Positions 24,671 to 33,807 are shown, counted from the first letter of the stretch. The stretch: DNA of 39,090 bases from Candidatus Lutacidiplasma silvani (GCA_022750295.1 JAKIVZ010000019.1:1-39090); one strand, 5' to 3'. Numbers and translations: made by a program. Notes: a model not told the origin generated them from the sequence alone.

Positions 24671-25606
24671 CTAGGTCTGCTGGCTACGGCCGAACGACCC
24701 GGAGCGAGGGATCGAGGGGGATCGGATCGACGGCCGATAGGTCATGTCGGCCGCCATCGCGCGGAGGGCGCGGATCCGGTCCTCGATCGGGGGGTGCGTC
24801 GAGAACCAGTTGAGCATCGACCGACCGCGGAACGGGTTGACGATGTACAGGCTCGACGCCGCGGCCGAACCCGACTGCATCGGCCGCGCCGCATTCCCCT
24901 GCTCGAGCTTGGCGAGCGCGCTCGCCAGGGCGAGCGGGTCGCCGATGGTCCGCGCGCCGACCTCGTCGGCCTTGCTCTCCCGGGTCCGGGAGATCGCGAG
25001 CTGAATCAACATCGCGGCGATGGCCGCCGGGATCGCGGCGAGGAGGGCCCCGATCCCGGCGTTGTTCCGGCCTCCGCCGCCGCCGAGAAGTGCGCCGAAC
25101 ATGGCGAACTCCGCGAGGTAGGTGATCGCCCCCGCGAGCGTGGCGGCGAGGGTCATGACCAGGATGTCGCGGTCCTTGACGTGGGCGAGCTCGTGGGCGA
25201 GGACGCCCCGGAGCTCGCGGTCGTCGAGCAGGTGCAGGATCCCCTCGGTCGCGGCGACGACGGCATGCCGGGGGTTCCGACCCGTGGCGAAGGCGTTCGG
25301 GGTCATCGAGGGGACGATCGCGATCCGGGGGGCGATGATCCCGAACTTCGGGGCGAGCTCCTCGACGATCATGGCCAGTCGGGGGGCTTCGGACGGGGCT
25401 ACGATCTTGGCGCCCGACGACCAGAGGACGAACCGGTCGCAGAGGAAGTACGAGAACAGGTTGAACCCGAGGGAGAAGACCAACGCGACGATCAGGCCGC
25501 CGAGGAAGCTCCCGAAAAGGTACCACCCGGCGATGGCGCCGATGACCAGGAACAGCCCGATGATGGCCGCGAACAGCGCCGCGGTGCGGAGTGTAGTGTT
25601 GGACAC
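24671..25606 (-). CDS. htpX: Membrane zinc protease HtpX
   Basis: A 311-residue M48 metallopeptidase. Two N-terminal TM segments (about 8-28 and 33-57) are followed by the soluble domain with HELAH (138-142, metal ligands His138 and His142, catalytic Glu139), two further hydrophobic segments (about 148-170 and 185-210), and an RESKADE motif that supplies the third zinc ligand. It degrades misfolded membrane proteins. GTG 25606 is supported by GGAGG just upstream and a perfect box A TATAAAG in the 40 bp before it. The gene has its own promoter after the tiaS stop, and the zinc-ribbon gene follows directly. Confidence 0.93.
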   Translation of the reverse strand: MSNTTLRTAALFAAIIGLFLVIGAIAGWYLFGSFLGGLIVALVFSLGFNLFSYFLCDRFVLWSSGAKIVAPSEAPRLAMIVEELAPKFGIIAPRIAIVPSMTPNAFATGRNPRHAVVAATEGILHLLDDRELRGVLAHELAHVKDRDILVMTLAATLAGAITYLAEFAMFGALLGGGGGRNNAGIGALLAAIPAAIAAMLIQLAISRTRESKADEVGARTIGDPLALASALAKLEQGNAARPMQSGSAAASSLYIVNPFRGRSMLNWFSTHPPIEDRIRALRAMAADMTYRPSIRSPSIPRSGSFGRSQQT

Positions 25607-25636
25607 GCTCGTCCTCCCAACTTCGAGCCCGTCGCG

Positions 25637-25644
25637 GTATAAAG
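25637..25644 (-). promoter_or_regulatory. TATA box of htpX
   Basis: CTTTATAC on the minus strand (plus strand GTATAAAG) lies in the gap between the tiaS stop (25647) and the htpX GTG (25606). It predicts a short leader carrying the GGAGG element. Confidence 0.6.
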
Positions 25645-25646
25645 GA

Positions 25647-26963
25647 TTAGTCGGACCCGGGGGATCGTTCCGGTCCCCGCGGCGCGAGGTGCCGTCGGGC
25701 GGATGGGGTCGGGTGGTACGTCCCCAGCGGCACGATGGGCGGTTGCCGAACCGGTCGGCCGGCTTCGGGGGGCCACCGCCGGTGGCACCCGGGGCACTTG
25801 TACCCTCGGGCCGTCCCGAGCGAGCGGGCGCGGCGCTCGCACGTCGGGCACCGGGGGGGGAGGCGCGCGGTCGGGGCGAGGGAGTGGGCGACGAGTCGGA
25901 TCCCCTCGACCCGGAACACGGGGTCCGCGCCCGTTCCCCCCCAGACCACGAGCGCATCCCCCGGTCGGAGGGAGCGGGCGATCGGGGGCAGCACCTTCGT
26001 CGGCTCGAAGACCCGGCACTCCGTCGTACCTCCCGGACCGGAGAGGGAGAACGCGACGTGTCCCCCCCGGAGCGACTGGGGCGGAGCGAGGACCACGCCC
26101 TGGAATCGGGCCGGCGTGAACTTCGCGAGCGGAAACGTCGGGTCTCCCCGAAGGTGGTCGCCGGTCGCCTGGTTGGTTCGGAAGAGCAGCCAACGGTCCA
26201 CCGGCTCGGACCGGATCTGAGGTCGGGCTCGCACCGCCGCTTCCGGGGTGGTCGCGCGGAGACCGAACAGGATCGGGCACGGGGTATGGGGAGCGACCAT
26301 CAGTCGGCGCGTGCGGGGGTCGTGGCAGAGGAACAGCGAGGGCTCCCGTCGGGCGGCCGCCCGGACCGACGCCGCATCGACGTTGCGGGGGCCCGACGCG
26401 GTGGGGGACCGGTACGCGATGAGTTCCCACGTCCGCCGCCGTCCGGGCCACGCCGCGGCCGCGGCCGCGCCGACGATGCCCCGATTGGAGCGATGGGTTC
26501 TCCACCACGCCCCGACCGAGGCGAGACGACGCTCGACCGATTCCGGGTCGACCACGCTCGTCACGGCCGCCCGGTACAGGTCGGCGGGAAGGGCTCGCGA
26601 GACCACGACGAGCGCGGGGTCGGTCGCCTCGTCCGGCCGCGCCGTCGACCGAACGAGTTCCCAGGCCGCCTCCCGGAACTCCGAGACGACCCGGTCGGCG
26701 GGCGCGCGTCCCGAGGAGAAGGCCCGGACCGGCCGTCCGTGGAGCTCGCCGATCGTGCGGCTCCGGCCGCGCCCGCTCCCGAAACGGACGGAGAGGGCGG
26801 CGTTGCCGCGGGTCTTCCACGGGACGTTGGGGTTCAGCCGGACGAGCCGGGGGTCGCCGAGGACGTCGAGGCCGTGGTCCTCGGCCAATCCGACGAGGTC
26901 GGTCAGGAGATGGGTCGTGCAGCCGCCCGACGGGGAGTCGGTGTCGTCAACTCCGAGGAGCAT
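25647..26963 (-). CDS. tiaS: tRNA(Ile2) agmatidine synthetase TiaS
   Basis: A 438-residue archaea-specific enzyme that attaches agmatine to C34 of tRNA-Ile2 so it reads AUA instead of AUG. The signature GVDDTDSPSGGCTTHL is at residues 4-19. The central segment KTRGNAALSVRFG, an OB-fold-like part, and a C-terminal zinc ribbon (CPTCERRARSLGTARGYKC, CX2C and CX2C) complete the expected order. Start ATG 26963 overlaps the 3' end of the upstream secreted-protein gene by 17 nt. Essential in archaea lacking bacterial TilS. Length agrees with family members. Confidence 0.93.
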   Translation of the reverse strand: MLLGVDDTDSPSGGCTTHLLTDLVGLAEDHGLDVLGDPRLVRLNPNVPWKTRGNAALSVRFGSGRGRSRTIGELHGRPVRAFSSGRAPADRVVSEFREAAWELVRSTARPDEATDPALVVVSRALPADLYRAAVTSVVDPESVERRLASVGAWWRTHRSNRGIVGAAAAAAWPGRRRTWELIAYRSPTASGPRNVDAASVRAAARREPSLFLCHDPRTRRLMVAPHTPCPILFGLRATTPEAAVRARPQIRSEPVDRWLLFRTNQATGDHLRGDPTFPLAKFTPARFQGVVLAPPQSLRGGHVAFSLSGPGGTTECRVFEPTKVLPPIARSLRPGDALVVWGGTGADPVFRVEGIRLVAHSLAPTARLPPRCPTCERRARSLGTARGYKCPGCHRRWPPEAGRPVRQPPIVPLGTYHPTPSARRHLAPRGPERSPGSD

Positions 26964-27846
26964 CGGGGGCCCCCGGGGGACTGCGCCGGTGGCGGCGCCA
27001 CCAGAGAACTCCGCCGACCGCCGCGACCACCCCCACCGCCACCACGATGAGGACGTCTCCGAGCGGAAACGCCGGATGGAACGTCACCGACGCGGAACCG
27101 GTCGGATGCGTGCCGAGGCTGCCGGAAGCGGTCGGGGCGCTGTACCCGAGGAGATCGTTCGACACCGCGGCCGATTGGAATCCGGAGGTCGAGGTGATCG
27201 TCGTCCCCGCGGGCGTCGTCACGGTGACGGAGGCGTTCGGCCCGGGGATCGCGAGGCCGAGCCCGACCGACCCGAGCGAGAGGTTCCAGGCGATCCCGAC
27301 GGTGCCGCTCGTTCCCGTCGGGAGGAACTGCTCGGTCGTCGACGTCGTGGCCGTGATCGGAGCGCTCGAGGAATCCGGTCCCGGGGCGCCGGAGAAGCCG
27401 ACGCTGTCGAACGTCGCCGAACCGGGAGGGACCCCATTGAGCGTCATGTTGAGGAGCCCGTCGCCGGTGAGCGTCGCCGTCGGGACGGTGCCCACCTCGC
27501 TTTCGAGCAGGCTCTCGAACATGCCGACCTCGGCGGGCTCGACCGTCCCGTCGTGGTTCCCGAAGAGGCCGGAGAAGAGCGGGTTCGACTCGGCGACCTC
27601 GATCCCCGCGAGGAGCTCCGCATGGCTGCTCGCGTTCCCCGGAAGCGCGTCGACGAGCGGGGAGAAGTTCCCGTCCATCGCGTACCGGAGGGCCGACCCG
27701 TTCGGGTCGGCGACCGAGAGCGCAACGGTGATCGCGCCGTTGGTGCCCACCGTGAGCGCGGCCGAGGGGCCGGCCGTGGCGGTCCCGGCGGTCAGGACGA
27801 CGGCGAGGACCACGACCAGCGGGACGAGCCGCGCCGACCGGGGCAT
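26947..27846 (-). CDS. Secreted protein with C-terminal membrane anchor
   Basis: A 299-residue protein of unknown function. It has an N-terminal signal peptide (LVPLVVVLAVVLTAGTATAG) and one C-terminal TM helix (about 262-284) followed by a basic Arg/Lys tail, so the bulk faces outside the cell. The extracellular part is Thr/Ser/Gly-rich. An EF-hand-like loop (NHDGTVEPAE) near residue 97 could bind calcium; the first Asp is replaced, so this is uncertain. The start is 12 nt after the korB stop and the end overlaps tiaS, so it lies within a tight minus-strand run. Confidence 0.75.
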   Translation of the reverse strand: MPRSARLVPLVVVLAVVLTAGTATAGPSAALTVGTNGAITVALSVADPNGSALRYAMDGNFSPLVDALPGNASSHAELLAGIEVAESNPLFSGLFGNHDGTVEPAEVGMFESLLESEVGTVPTATLTGDGLLNMTLNGVPPGSATFDSVGFSGAPGPDSSSAPITATTSTTEQFLPTGTSGTVGIAWNLSLGSVGLGLAIPGPNASVTVTTPAGTTITSTSGFQSAAVSNDLLGYSAPTASGSLGTHPTGSASVTFHPAFPLGDVLIVVAVGVVAAVGGVLWWRRHRRSPPGAPDAPRS

Positions 27847-27858
27847 CCGACCTTCGGC

Positions 27859-28731
27859 CTACGCGACGGCGCGCAGGAGCTTCTCGTAGGCGGCGCGGTT
27901 CGATTCGACGCCGATGTCGGCCCGCGCCGGCCCGATCTTGTCCGGGAGGAGCTTCAGTTCGAGGCCGGGCTCCTTCGGGTCGACCGCGGGCGGCCGGTGC
28001 ATGATCCCGACCGGGATCTTGCCGGCCTGCATCGTCTCGACGCAAAGGCGGAACGTCGTCTGACGGTCCGACGGATTGTAACCGGGGAGGGTCGCGACGT
28101 CGACGACCCGGGCCCGCCAATCCTTGAACGTATCGTTGTAGGTCACGCACGGCGACAGGTCCTCGACGAACGCGAACCCGCGGTTCGCACGGTTGAACCG
28201 GATCGCCTCGACGAACACCTGCGTCATCGTCTTCGGGTCGCCCGAGAACGTCCGCGCGATGAAATTCGGAACCGGGATCGAGAGCGCGGTGAGGATGGCG
28301 TCGAACGGCGCCTCGACGTTCCCCTCGAACCCGACCTGGCTCGTCGGCGACGCCTGGCCCTTCGTCAGGCCGTACGTCTCGTTGTTCATCACGATGTAGA
28401 GGAGCGACGCGTTCTTCTTGAACGCGTGCATGAAATGGCCCATCCCGATCGCGTACCCGTCCCCGTCGCCGCCGGCGGCGATGACCGTCAGCTCCGGATT
28501 CGCCAGCTTGACGCCGACCGCCTGCGCGAGGAGACGGCCGTGGAGGGCGTGGATCCCGTTCGTCTCGATGAAGTTGTGAATCCCGCCCGAGCAGCCGATC
28601 CCGCCGACGAGGACGACCTCGTGGGGGGGAATCCCCACCTCGGCGACCGCCTTCTTGACCGCGGCGAGGGTTCCAAAGTCCCCGCATCCCGGGCACCACG
28701 TGGACGCCACGGGTTTGACGGACGTCGTCAT
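27859..28731 (-). CDS. korB: 2-oxoacid:ferredoxin oxidoreductase beta subunit
   Basis: A 290-residue TPP-binding beta subunit of a 2-oxoglutarate or related 2-oxoacid:ferredoxin oxidoreductase (oxidative decarboxylation to acyl-CoA with ferredoxin reduction). STWCPGCGDFG near the N-terminus, GGIGCSGG, and CVTYND near residue 197 hold the iron-sulfur cysteines. AAGGDGDGYAIGMGHFMHAF is the TPP motif. ATG 28731 overlaps the korA stop by ATGA. The missing piece is a separate gamma chain: it is fused to the alpha subunit, as in many archaea. Which 2-oxoacid is used is not decided by sequence. Confidence 0.93.
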   Translation of the reverse strand: MTTSVKPVASTWCPGCGDFGTLAAVKKAVAEVGIPPHEVVLVGGIGCSGGIHNFIETNGIHALHGRLLAQAVGVKLANPELTVIAAGGDGDGYAIGMGHFMHAFKKNASLLYIVMNNETYGLTKGQASPTSQVGFEGNVEAPFDAILTALSIPVPNFIARTFSGDPKTMTQVFVEAIRFNRANRGFAFVEDLSPCVTYNDTFKDWRARVVDVATLPGYNPSDRQTTFRLCVETMQAGKIPVGIMHRPPAVDPKEPGLELKLLPDKIGPARADIGVESNRAAYEKLLRAVA

Positions 28732-30530
28732 GCCTTGGACCCTCCCCGGATCGCACGAACGATCTCGGGCGCCCGGAACGAATTGCCGTCGAACTTCCGG
28801 ATCGACCGAAGCTTCTGGTAGTGCTGGGGCAACGCGCCGCGCACGAGGTCCTCGAACTGGCCGGTGTAGTTGTGCTCGACGACGTAGGCGGCCCCGACCG
28901 AGGCGAGGAACGGTTCGAGGGTCTTCGTCGGGACCGGGAAGAGGGTTCGGGCGTTGTAGAACCGGGTCGGGATCCCCTCTCGCTCCAGGATCCCCTGCGC
29001 CTCGCGGATCGGGCCGAACGTCGAACCGTACCCGATGATGCCGATCTTCGCCTGGGGGTCGCCGAACATGTGCGGTACGGGAAGCTCGGGCTCGACGTGG
29101 AGGAGCTTGCCCATCCGCTTGTCCATCATCTTGACCCGGTTCACCGGGTTGACGGAGACGTGGCCCATCTCGTTGTGCTCGTTCCCCGTGACCTGGGCGA
29201 GGACCCCGGGGGTCCCCGGCGGGACGTACGGGGAGACCCCATTCGGGGTGAACTTGTAGTGGGCGTACGTCTCGAGCTTCAGGACCTCTTCCGGGGAGAG
29301 CCGAACGCCCCGGTCGACCTCCACGCCCTTCAGGACGTACGGCTCGGCCGTCGTCGTGTTCTGACAGAGCGCCTGGTCGAGGAGGAGGATGACGGGGAGT
29401 CGCCACCGTTCGGCGAGGTTGAGTGCCTGGACGGTCATCTCGAAGCAGTCCTCGACGGTCCCGGGGGCCAGGATGAGGCGCGGGTACTCCCCGTGCCCCA
29501 GATGGGCGAGGTGCGCGAGGTCCGACTGCTCGTGCCGAGTCGGTTCTCCGGTGGACGGCCCGACCCGCTGGCAGTCGGCGACGACGATTGGCACCTCCGC
29601 GGTCCCCGCGTGCCCGATTCCCTCCGTCATGAGGGAAAGTCCGGGGCCGCTCGTCGACGTCATGACCCGGGCGCCGGCGTACGAGGCGCCGATGATCATG
29701 TTGATCGCGGCGAGCTCGTCCTCCGCCTGGCGGACGACGCCGTGGAACGCCGGGAGGTAACGCATCAAGTACTCCATCACTTCCGTCGCCGGAGTGATCG
29801 GGTAGCCCGCGAAGAATCGTCCCCCGCCGACGACGAACCCCAGGGCCACTGCCTGGTTTCCGATCGTCAGGATCTGGTGTTGGGCGTCCCCATCGGCCAC
29901 GTGCCACCGGTCGGCGAGCCCGGGCGTCTCGAGCGCGGCCTTTCGCCCGATCTCGAGGGCGGTGAGGTTCTTCTGGAGCGCCTCGCCGCCCCGCTTGGCG
30001 AACCGCTCCTCGATCACGGCCCGGGTCTGGGCGTGGTCGAACCCCATCATCACGGAGATCGCGCCGTACGCGGCGGTGTTCTTGAAGATCGGTTGCCCAA
30101 CAGCGCCGCCGACGAGCGTCGCGAACGGGAAGCCCACGGTGTCAGCGCCTTCGAGCTGGAACGACGACGAATCGTACAGGATCGCGCCGTCCGGGGCCAG
30201 TTCGGCCCGGCCGATCTCGGCCGCTTCCTTGTCGAACGCGACGATGAGATTGACGTCGGCCTTCACGGCCGCGGTCGGCTCGCGCGAGGCGCGGATCGAG
30301 GCGTCGGCGTGGCCACCGCGGATCCGGGAGAGGACGTTGCGCGACGTGTAGACGTACAGCCCGCGCTTCCGGAAGTACCGGCCGAGCAGGTCGGAGACGG
30401 TCAGGGTACCGTCGCCGCCCTGCCCGCCAATCATGACCGCAAGGTCGCTCAATTCCTTCGGAGGGGAGGGGGTTCCCGGGGCCCCGGTCGTGCCGGGAAC
30501 GGCGGTCGTATGCGCGGCCGGAGTGGTCAT
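28728..30530 (-). CDS. korA: 2-oxoacid:ferredoxin oxidoreductase, fused gamma/alpha subunit
   Basis: A 600-residue chain. The N-terminal gamma domain (about residues 28-200; GGQGGDGTLTVSDLLGRYF, and RIRGGHADASIR) is fused to the alpha domain (GNQAVALGFVVGGGRFFAGY and YPITPATEVMEYL, then TSTSGPGLSLMTEGIGHAG). It forms the KorAB complex with the coupled beta subunit and reduces ferredoxin. A minus-strand TATA box (GTTAAATAG, 30586-30594) predicts transcription about 30 nt before ATG 30530. It is divergent from the citramalate/leucine-type operon, sharing a 200-bp control region. The first 20 residues (Ala/Pro/Thr-rich) are a leader extension. Confidence 0.94.
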   Translation of the reverse strand: MTTPAAHTTAVPGTTGAPGTPSPPKELSDLAVMIGGQGGDGTLTVSDLLGRYFRKRGLYVYTSRNVLSRIRGGHADASIRASREPTAAVKADVNLIVAFDKEAAEIGRAELAPDGAILYDSSSFQLEGADTVGFPFATLVGGAVGQPIFKNTAAYGAISVMMGFDHAQTRAVIEERFAKRGGEALQKNLTALEIGRKAALETPGLADRWHVADGDAQHQILTIGNQAVALGFVVGGGRFFAGYPITPATEVMEYLMRYLPAFHGVVRQAEDELAAINMIIGASYAGARVMTSTSGPGLSLMTEGIGHAGTAEVPIVVADCQRVGPSTGEPTRHEQSDLAHLAHLGHGEYPRLILAPGTVEDCFEMTVQALNLAERWRLPVILLLDQALCQNTTTAEPYVLKGVEVDRGVRLSPEEVLKLETYAHYKFTPNGVSPYVPPGTPGVLAQVTGNEHNEMGHVSVNPVNRVKMMDKRMGKLLHVEPELPVPHMFGDPQAKIGIIGYGSTFGPIREAQGILEREGIPTRFYNARTLFPVPTKTLEPFLASVGAAYVVEHNYTGQFEDLVRGALPQHYQKLRSIRKFDGNSFRAPEIVRAIRGGSKA

Positions 30531-30585
30531 GGAAGTTCCGTCGGACGCGTGGCGTGTGCGTTCGTACCGATTCGAGGTTGCGGTG

Positions 30586-30594
30586 CTATTTAAC
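30586..30594 (-). promoter_or_regulatory. TATA box of korAB
   Basis: CTATTTAAC on the plus strand reads GTTAAATAG on the minus strand, an AT-rich box in a GC-rich intergenic region about 60 nt before korA ATG 30530. Confidence 0.55.
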
Positions 30595-30673
30595 GGTGGG
30601 GAGCGCCGCCGGTTTTCGGACGTCGCACCGAGAGGAAAACGAACTCCGGCCCGCGCGGAATCCGGGCCTCCGA

Positions 30674-30699
30674 ACGGTCGTACGTTAGCGTACGAACGT
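30674..30699. promoter_or_regulatory. Inverted-repeat operator between korAB and the 2-oxoacid operon
   Basis: Perfect arms TCGTACG (30678-30684) and CGTACGA (30689-30695) flank a 4-nt spacer TTAG. The symmetry extends outward by ACG/CGT with one mismatch, giving about 11-bp arms. It sits about 12 nt upstream of the TATA-like box of the plus-strand operon and 80 nt from that of korAB, so it could be a binding site for a Lrp/AsnC-like or similar dimeric regulator acting on both. The regulator is unknown. Confidence 0.5.
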
Positions 30700-30710
30700 C
30701 GAGGCGTCTG

Positions 30711-30720
30711 GAAAGGTTAT
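30711..30720 (+). promoter_or_regulatory. TATA-like box of the synthase operon
   Basis: GAAAGGTTAT, centred about 25 nt before the ATG at 30738, would give a leaderless mRNA starting near that ATG (or ATG 30747). Confidence 0.45.
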
Positions 30721-30737
30721 CACGACGGCGCCGCTCG

Positions 30738-31994
30738 ATGCGCCCGATGCCGGAGCGGCCCCTCGTCGAGAACTACCACGCGGCGACGGCGCCGCAACGG
30801 AAGTTCGCCGACCCGCTGCAGTTCTGGGACGAAACGCTCCGCGACGGGGAGCAGACCCCCGGCGTCCATTTCTCCCCGGAGGAGAAGCTCCGGATCGCCA
30901 CGGTCCTGAGCGAGATCGGAATCTCGGTCATCGACGCCGGGATCCCGGTCGTCTCCGCCGACGAGGCGGCGGCCGTCAAGCGGGTCGCCGGGGCCGGATT
31001 GAGGGCGAAGATCCTGGCCTCCGCCCGAACGGTCCCTGCGGACGTTGACGCCGTGATCCGCAGCGGGGTCTCTCACATCGCGATCTTCGTCGCCGCGAGC
31101 GAGGTCCACCTGCGCTACAAACTGAAGCTGACCCAGGACGAGGTCCTGGCCGCGTCGACCGCGACCGTCCGCCAGGCGAAGGACGCCGGGCTCCATGTGG
31201 CGTTCGTCACCGAGGACACGGTCCGCGCGCCCTTCGACTTCGTCGAGCGGCTCTACACCGCGGTCCGCGACGCCGGGGCCGACCGCCTCGTGATCTCGGA
31301 CACGGTCGGGATCATGACGCCGCTCACCTTCCGATGGTACCTCGAGGAGTTCGCGCGCCGGATCCGCCCGCGCGACTGGTCGGTCCACTGCCACAACGAC
31401 TTTGGCTTGGCCGTGGCGAACACGGTGACGGCCTGCGAGGTCGGCGTCACGGCGCCCCACGTCTGCGTGAACGGTCTCGGCGAGCGCGCCGGGAACGCGT
31501 CGCTCGAGGAGGTCGTGGTCGCGCTCGAATCGCTCTACCAGGTCCGGACCGGGATTCGGACCGACCGTCTCTACGAACTCTCGCAGCTCGTGGAGGAAAT
31601 CTCCGGGGTCCCGCTCCCCCCCAACAAGGCGCTCGTCGGATACAATTCGTTCAGCCACGAGGCCGGGATCCACACCCACGGGGTCCTCGCCCACACGCTC
31701 ACCTACGAACCCCTCCAACCGGAGGTCGTCGGGCGGCACCGCCAGATGATCCTCGGCAAGCACACGGGGAAGGCGGCGATCGCCGAGAAGCTGAAGGAGC
31801 GCCAGATCGCGGCCACCGACCCGCTCCTCGCCGAGCTGCTCCGTCGCGTGAAGGAAGGCGGCGAGGCGCGGAGCAAGGACCAGCTCCGGGCGTTCCTCGC
31901 GGAGTACCGGGCGCTCTTCGAGCATCCGGGGATCTCGGACACCGAGTTCTGGAAGATGGTCCACGACGCGGGGATCCGCGCGGAGGCAGCATGA
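30738..31994 (+). CDS. Homocitrate/isopropylmalate synthase-family enzyme
   Basis: A 418-residue enzyme of the DRE-TIM metallolyase group that condenses acetyl-CoA with a 2-oxoacid. DETLRDGEQTPGV is the metal and active-site motif, HCHNDFGLAVANT supplies the metal-binding His pair, and GERAGNASLEEVV is the family signature. HTHGVLAHTLTYEPL follows. It has no C-terminal LeuA regulatory domain (a full LeuA is about 510 residues), which fits a homocitrate, citramalate or AksA-type synthase at least as well as leucine synthesis; the substrate is not determined. Start ATG 30738 suits the TATA-like box; ATG 30747 is possible. Stop overlaps the next start (ATGA). Confidence 0.88.
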   Translation: MRPMPERPLVENYHAATAPQRKFADPLQFWDETLRDGEQTPGVHFSPEEKLRIATVLSEIGISVIDAGIPVVSADEAAAVKRVAGAGLRAKILASARTVPADVDAVIRSGVSHIAIFVAASEVHLRYKLKLTQDEVLAASTATVRQAKDAGLHVAFVTEDTVRAPFDFVERLYTAVRDAGADRLVISDTVGIMTPLTFRWYLEEFARRIRPRDWSVHCHNDFGLAVANTVTACEVGVTAPHVCVNGLGERAGNASLEEVVVALESLYQVRTGIRTDRLYELSQLVEEISGVPLPPNKALVGYNSFSHEAGIHTHGVLAHTLTYEPLQPEVVGRHRQMILGKHTGKAAIAEKLKERQIAATDPLLAELLRRVKEGGEARSKDQLRAFLAEYRALFEHPGISDTEFWKMVHDAGIRAEAA

Positions 31995-33277
31995 GCACAC
32001 AACGAGGCCACGGAGCGACCCTTGCCGAGAAAATCCTCGCCCGGTCGAGCGGGCTCGACGAGGTCGAGCCGGGCCAGATCATCGAGGGGAAAGTCGACCT
32101 CGCGATGATGCACGAGCAGGGCGCCCAGACGGTCGGTCCGTTCCATGAGATGGGCGCGACCGAGGTCTGGGACCCGGAGCGCGTCGTGATCGCGATCGAC
32201 CACTGGGTGCCGGCCTCGACCGAGGGCGCGGCGGTCCTGCACCGGATCTTGCGGAAATTCGCCGCCGAACAGAACCTGCCCCACTTCTACGACGTGGGGA
32301 ACCACGGGATCTGCCACCAGATCCTCGCAGAGAACGGCTGGGTCGTGCCCGGCGACCTCGCCGTCGGAACCGACTCCCACACGAACATGCTCGGCGCGAT
32401 GGGCGCCGTCGCCGCCGGCATCGGGCCGACCGAGATGGCCGCGGTGCTCGCGCTCGGCCGCTTGTGGCTGAAGGTGCCCCCAACGATCCGGATCAACGTC
32501 AAGGGGACCCTCGGACCGGGCGTCGTCGCGAAGGACCTCGTCCTCCGCGTGCTCGGGGAGGTGAAGACCACCGGCGCGACGTACAAGTCCGTCGAGTACG
32601 GGGGCCCGGCGGTCGCGGGGCTCTCGATGCCCGAGCGGTTCACGATCTGCAACATGACGACCGAGATGGGCGCAAAGTGCGGGATGGTCGCGCCCGACCA
32701 GACGACGTACGAGTACCTCGCGAAGATCGCGAAGCACCCGATGCACCCGCTCCAGCCGGACGGGGATGCGGCGTACGAGCGCACCGTCGATATCGACCTT
32801 ACCGACATGGAACCGATGGTGGCGTGCCCGTACTCCCCGGACAACGTTCGGCCGCTGCCCGACGTCGTCCGCGAGCACATCAAGGTCGACCAGGCGTTCC
32901 TCGGCTCCTGCACGAACGCGCGGATCGAGGACCTGCGCGAGGGCGCGGCGCTGATGCGCGGCCACAAGGTCCACGCTGGGGTTCGGTTCATCGTCTCGCC
33001 GGCGTCGACGGCGATCTACCAGCAGGCGCTCCAGGAAGGGCTCCTCGAGCTGTTCACGGACGCCGGAGCCGTGTTCACCAACTCGAGCTGCTCCGCCTGC
33101 TTCGGCGGCAACATGGGGATCATCGCCCCCGACGAGGTGTGCGCCTCGTCGTCGAACCGGAACTTCCCGGGCCGGATGGGCCCGAAGGAGGGACGGATCT
33201 ACCTGATGAGCCCGGCCGCGGTCGCCGCGAGCGCGATCAAGGGCGAGATCGCCGACCCCCGCGAGGTCGCGGCCTAG
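31991..33277 (+). CDS. leuC: Large subunit of 3-isopropylmalate/homoaconitate dehydratase
   Basis: A 428-residue aconitase-superfamily large subunit. GTDSHTNMLGAMG, SCTNAR (Fe-S Cys), and NSSCSACFGG (two Fe-S Cys) hold the 4Fe-4S cluster, and SNRNFPGRMG carries catalytic residues. It is the archaeal two-subunit LeuC/HacA type. ATG 31991 overlaps the stop of the synthase, so it is translationally coupled. It isomerises the product of that synthase with its small subunit, encoded next. leuC is given as a family name; the real substrate may be homoaconitate or citraconate/methylmalate. Confidence 0.92.
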   Translation: MSTQRGHGATLAEKILARSSGLDEVEPGQIIEGKVDLAMMHEQGAQTVGPFHEMGATEVWDPERVVIAIDHWVPASTEGAAVLHRILRKFAAEQNLPHFYDVGNHGICHQILAENGWVVPGDLAVGTDSHTNMLGAMGAVAAGIGPTEMAAVLALGRLWLKVPPTIRINVKGTLGPGVVAKDLVLRVLGEVKTTGATYKSVEYGGPAVAGLSMPERFTICNMTTEMGAKCGMVAPDQTTYEYLAKIAKHPMHPLQPDGDAAYERTVDIDLTDMEPMVACPYSPDNVRPLPDVVREHIKVDQAFLGSCTNARIEDLREGAALMRGHKVHAGVRFIVSPASTAIYQQALQEGLLELFTDAGAVFTNSSCSACFGGNMGIIAPDEVCASSSNRNFPGRMGPKEGRIYLMSPAAVAASAIKGEIADPREVAA

Positions 33278-33285
33278 GAGCGCCG

Positions 33286-33807
33286 ATGCAGGACGTCATC
33301 GAAGGTCGGGTCTGGGTCCTCGGGGCCGACGTCGACACCGACGGGATCATCGGCGGGAAGTACCTCACGATCATCGACCCGAACGAGCTCAAGAAGCACG
33401 TCTTCGAGATCGCCCTCCCCGAGTTCGCGAAGGGCGCGCTCCCGGGCGACATCATCGTCGCGGGCGAGAACTTCGGGTGCGGCTCGAGCCGCGAGCACGC
33501 CCCGCAGGCGCTCCGCGCGATCGGCGTCGGCGCCGTCGTCGCCGACTCGTTCGCCCGGATCTTCTTCCGCAATTCGATCAACCTCGGTCTCCCGACGGTG
33601 GAGGCGAGCGGCGTCCGGGCGATCTTCGAGAAGGGCGACACCGCCCGGATCGCGATGCGGGCCGGGACGATCACCAACGTCCGGACCGGCGCCTCGGTCC
33701 GGTTCCCCCCGCTCCCGCACCACCTCCTCGAGCTCCTCGAGGTCGGCGGACTCGTTCCGAAGGTCCGCCAGGAGCTCGAGGCGAGGGCCCGCGGGGCCTC
33801 GGCATGA
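33286..33807 (+). CDS. leuD: Small subunit of 3-isopropylmalate/homoaconitate dehydratase
   Basis: A 173-residue small subunit with DVDTDGIIGGKYL and the catalytic-loop motif GENFGCGSSREHAPQAL. The substrate loop after KY reads LTIIDP; homoaconitases described from methanogens carry an Arg in the corresponding YLR segment, which is absent here, so an isopropylmalate- or methylmalate-type substrate seems more likely (inference). Starts 8 nt after leuC; stop overlaps the next ATG by ATGA. Confidence 0.9.
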   Translation: MQDVIEGRVWVLGADVDTDGIIGGKYLTIIDPNELKKHVFEIALPEFAKGALPGDIIVAGENFGCGSSREHAPQALRAIGVGAVVADSFARIFFRNSINLGLPTVEASGVRAIFEKGDTARIAMRAGTITNVRTGASVRFPPLPHHLLELLEVGGLVPKVRQELEARARGASA

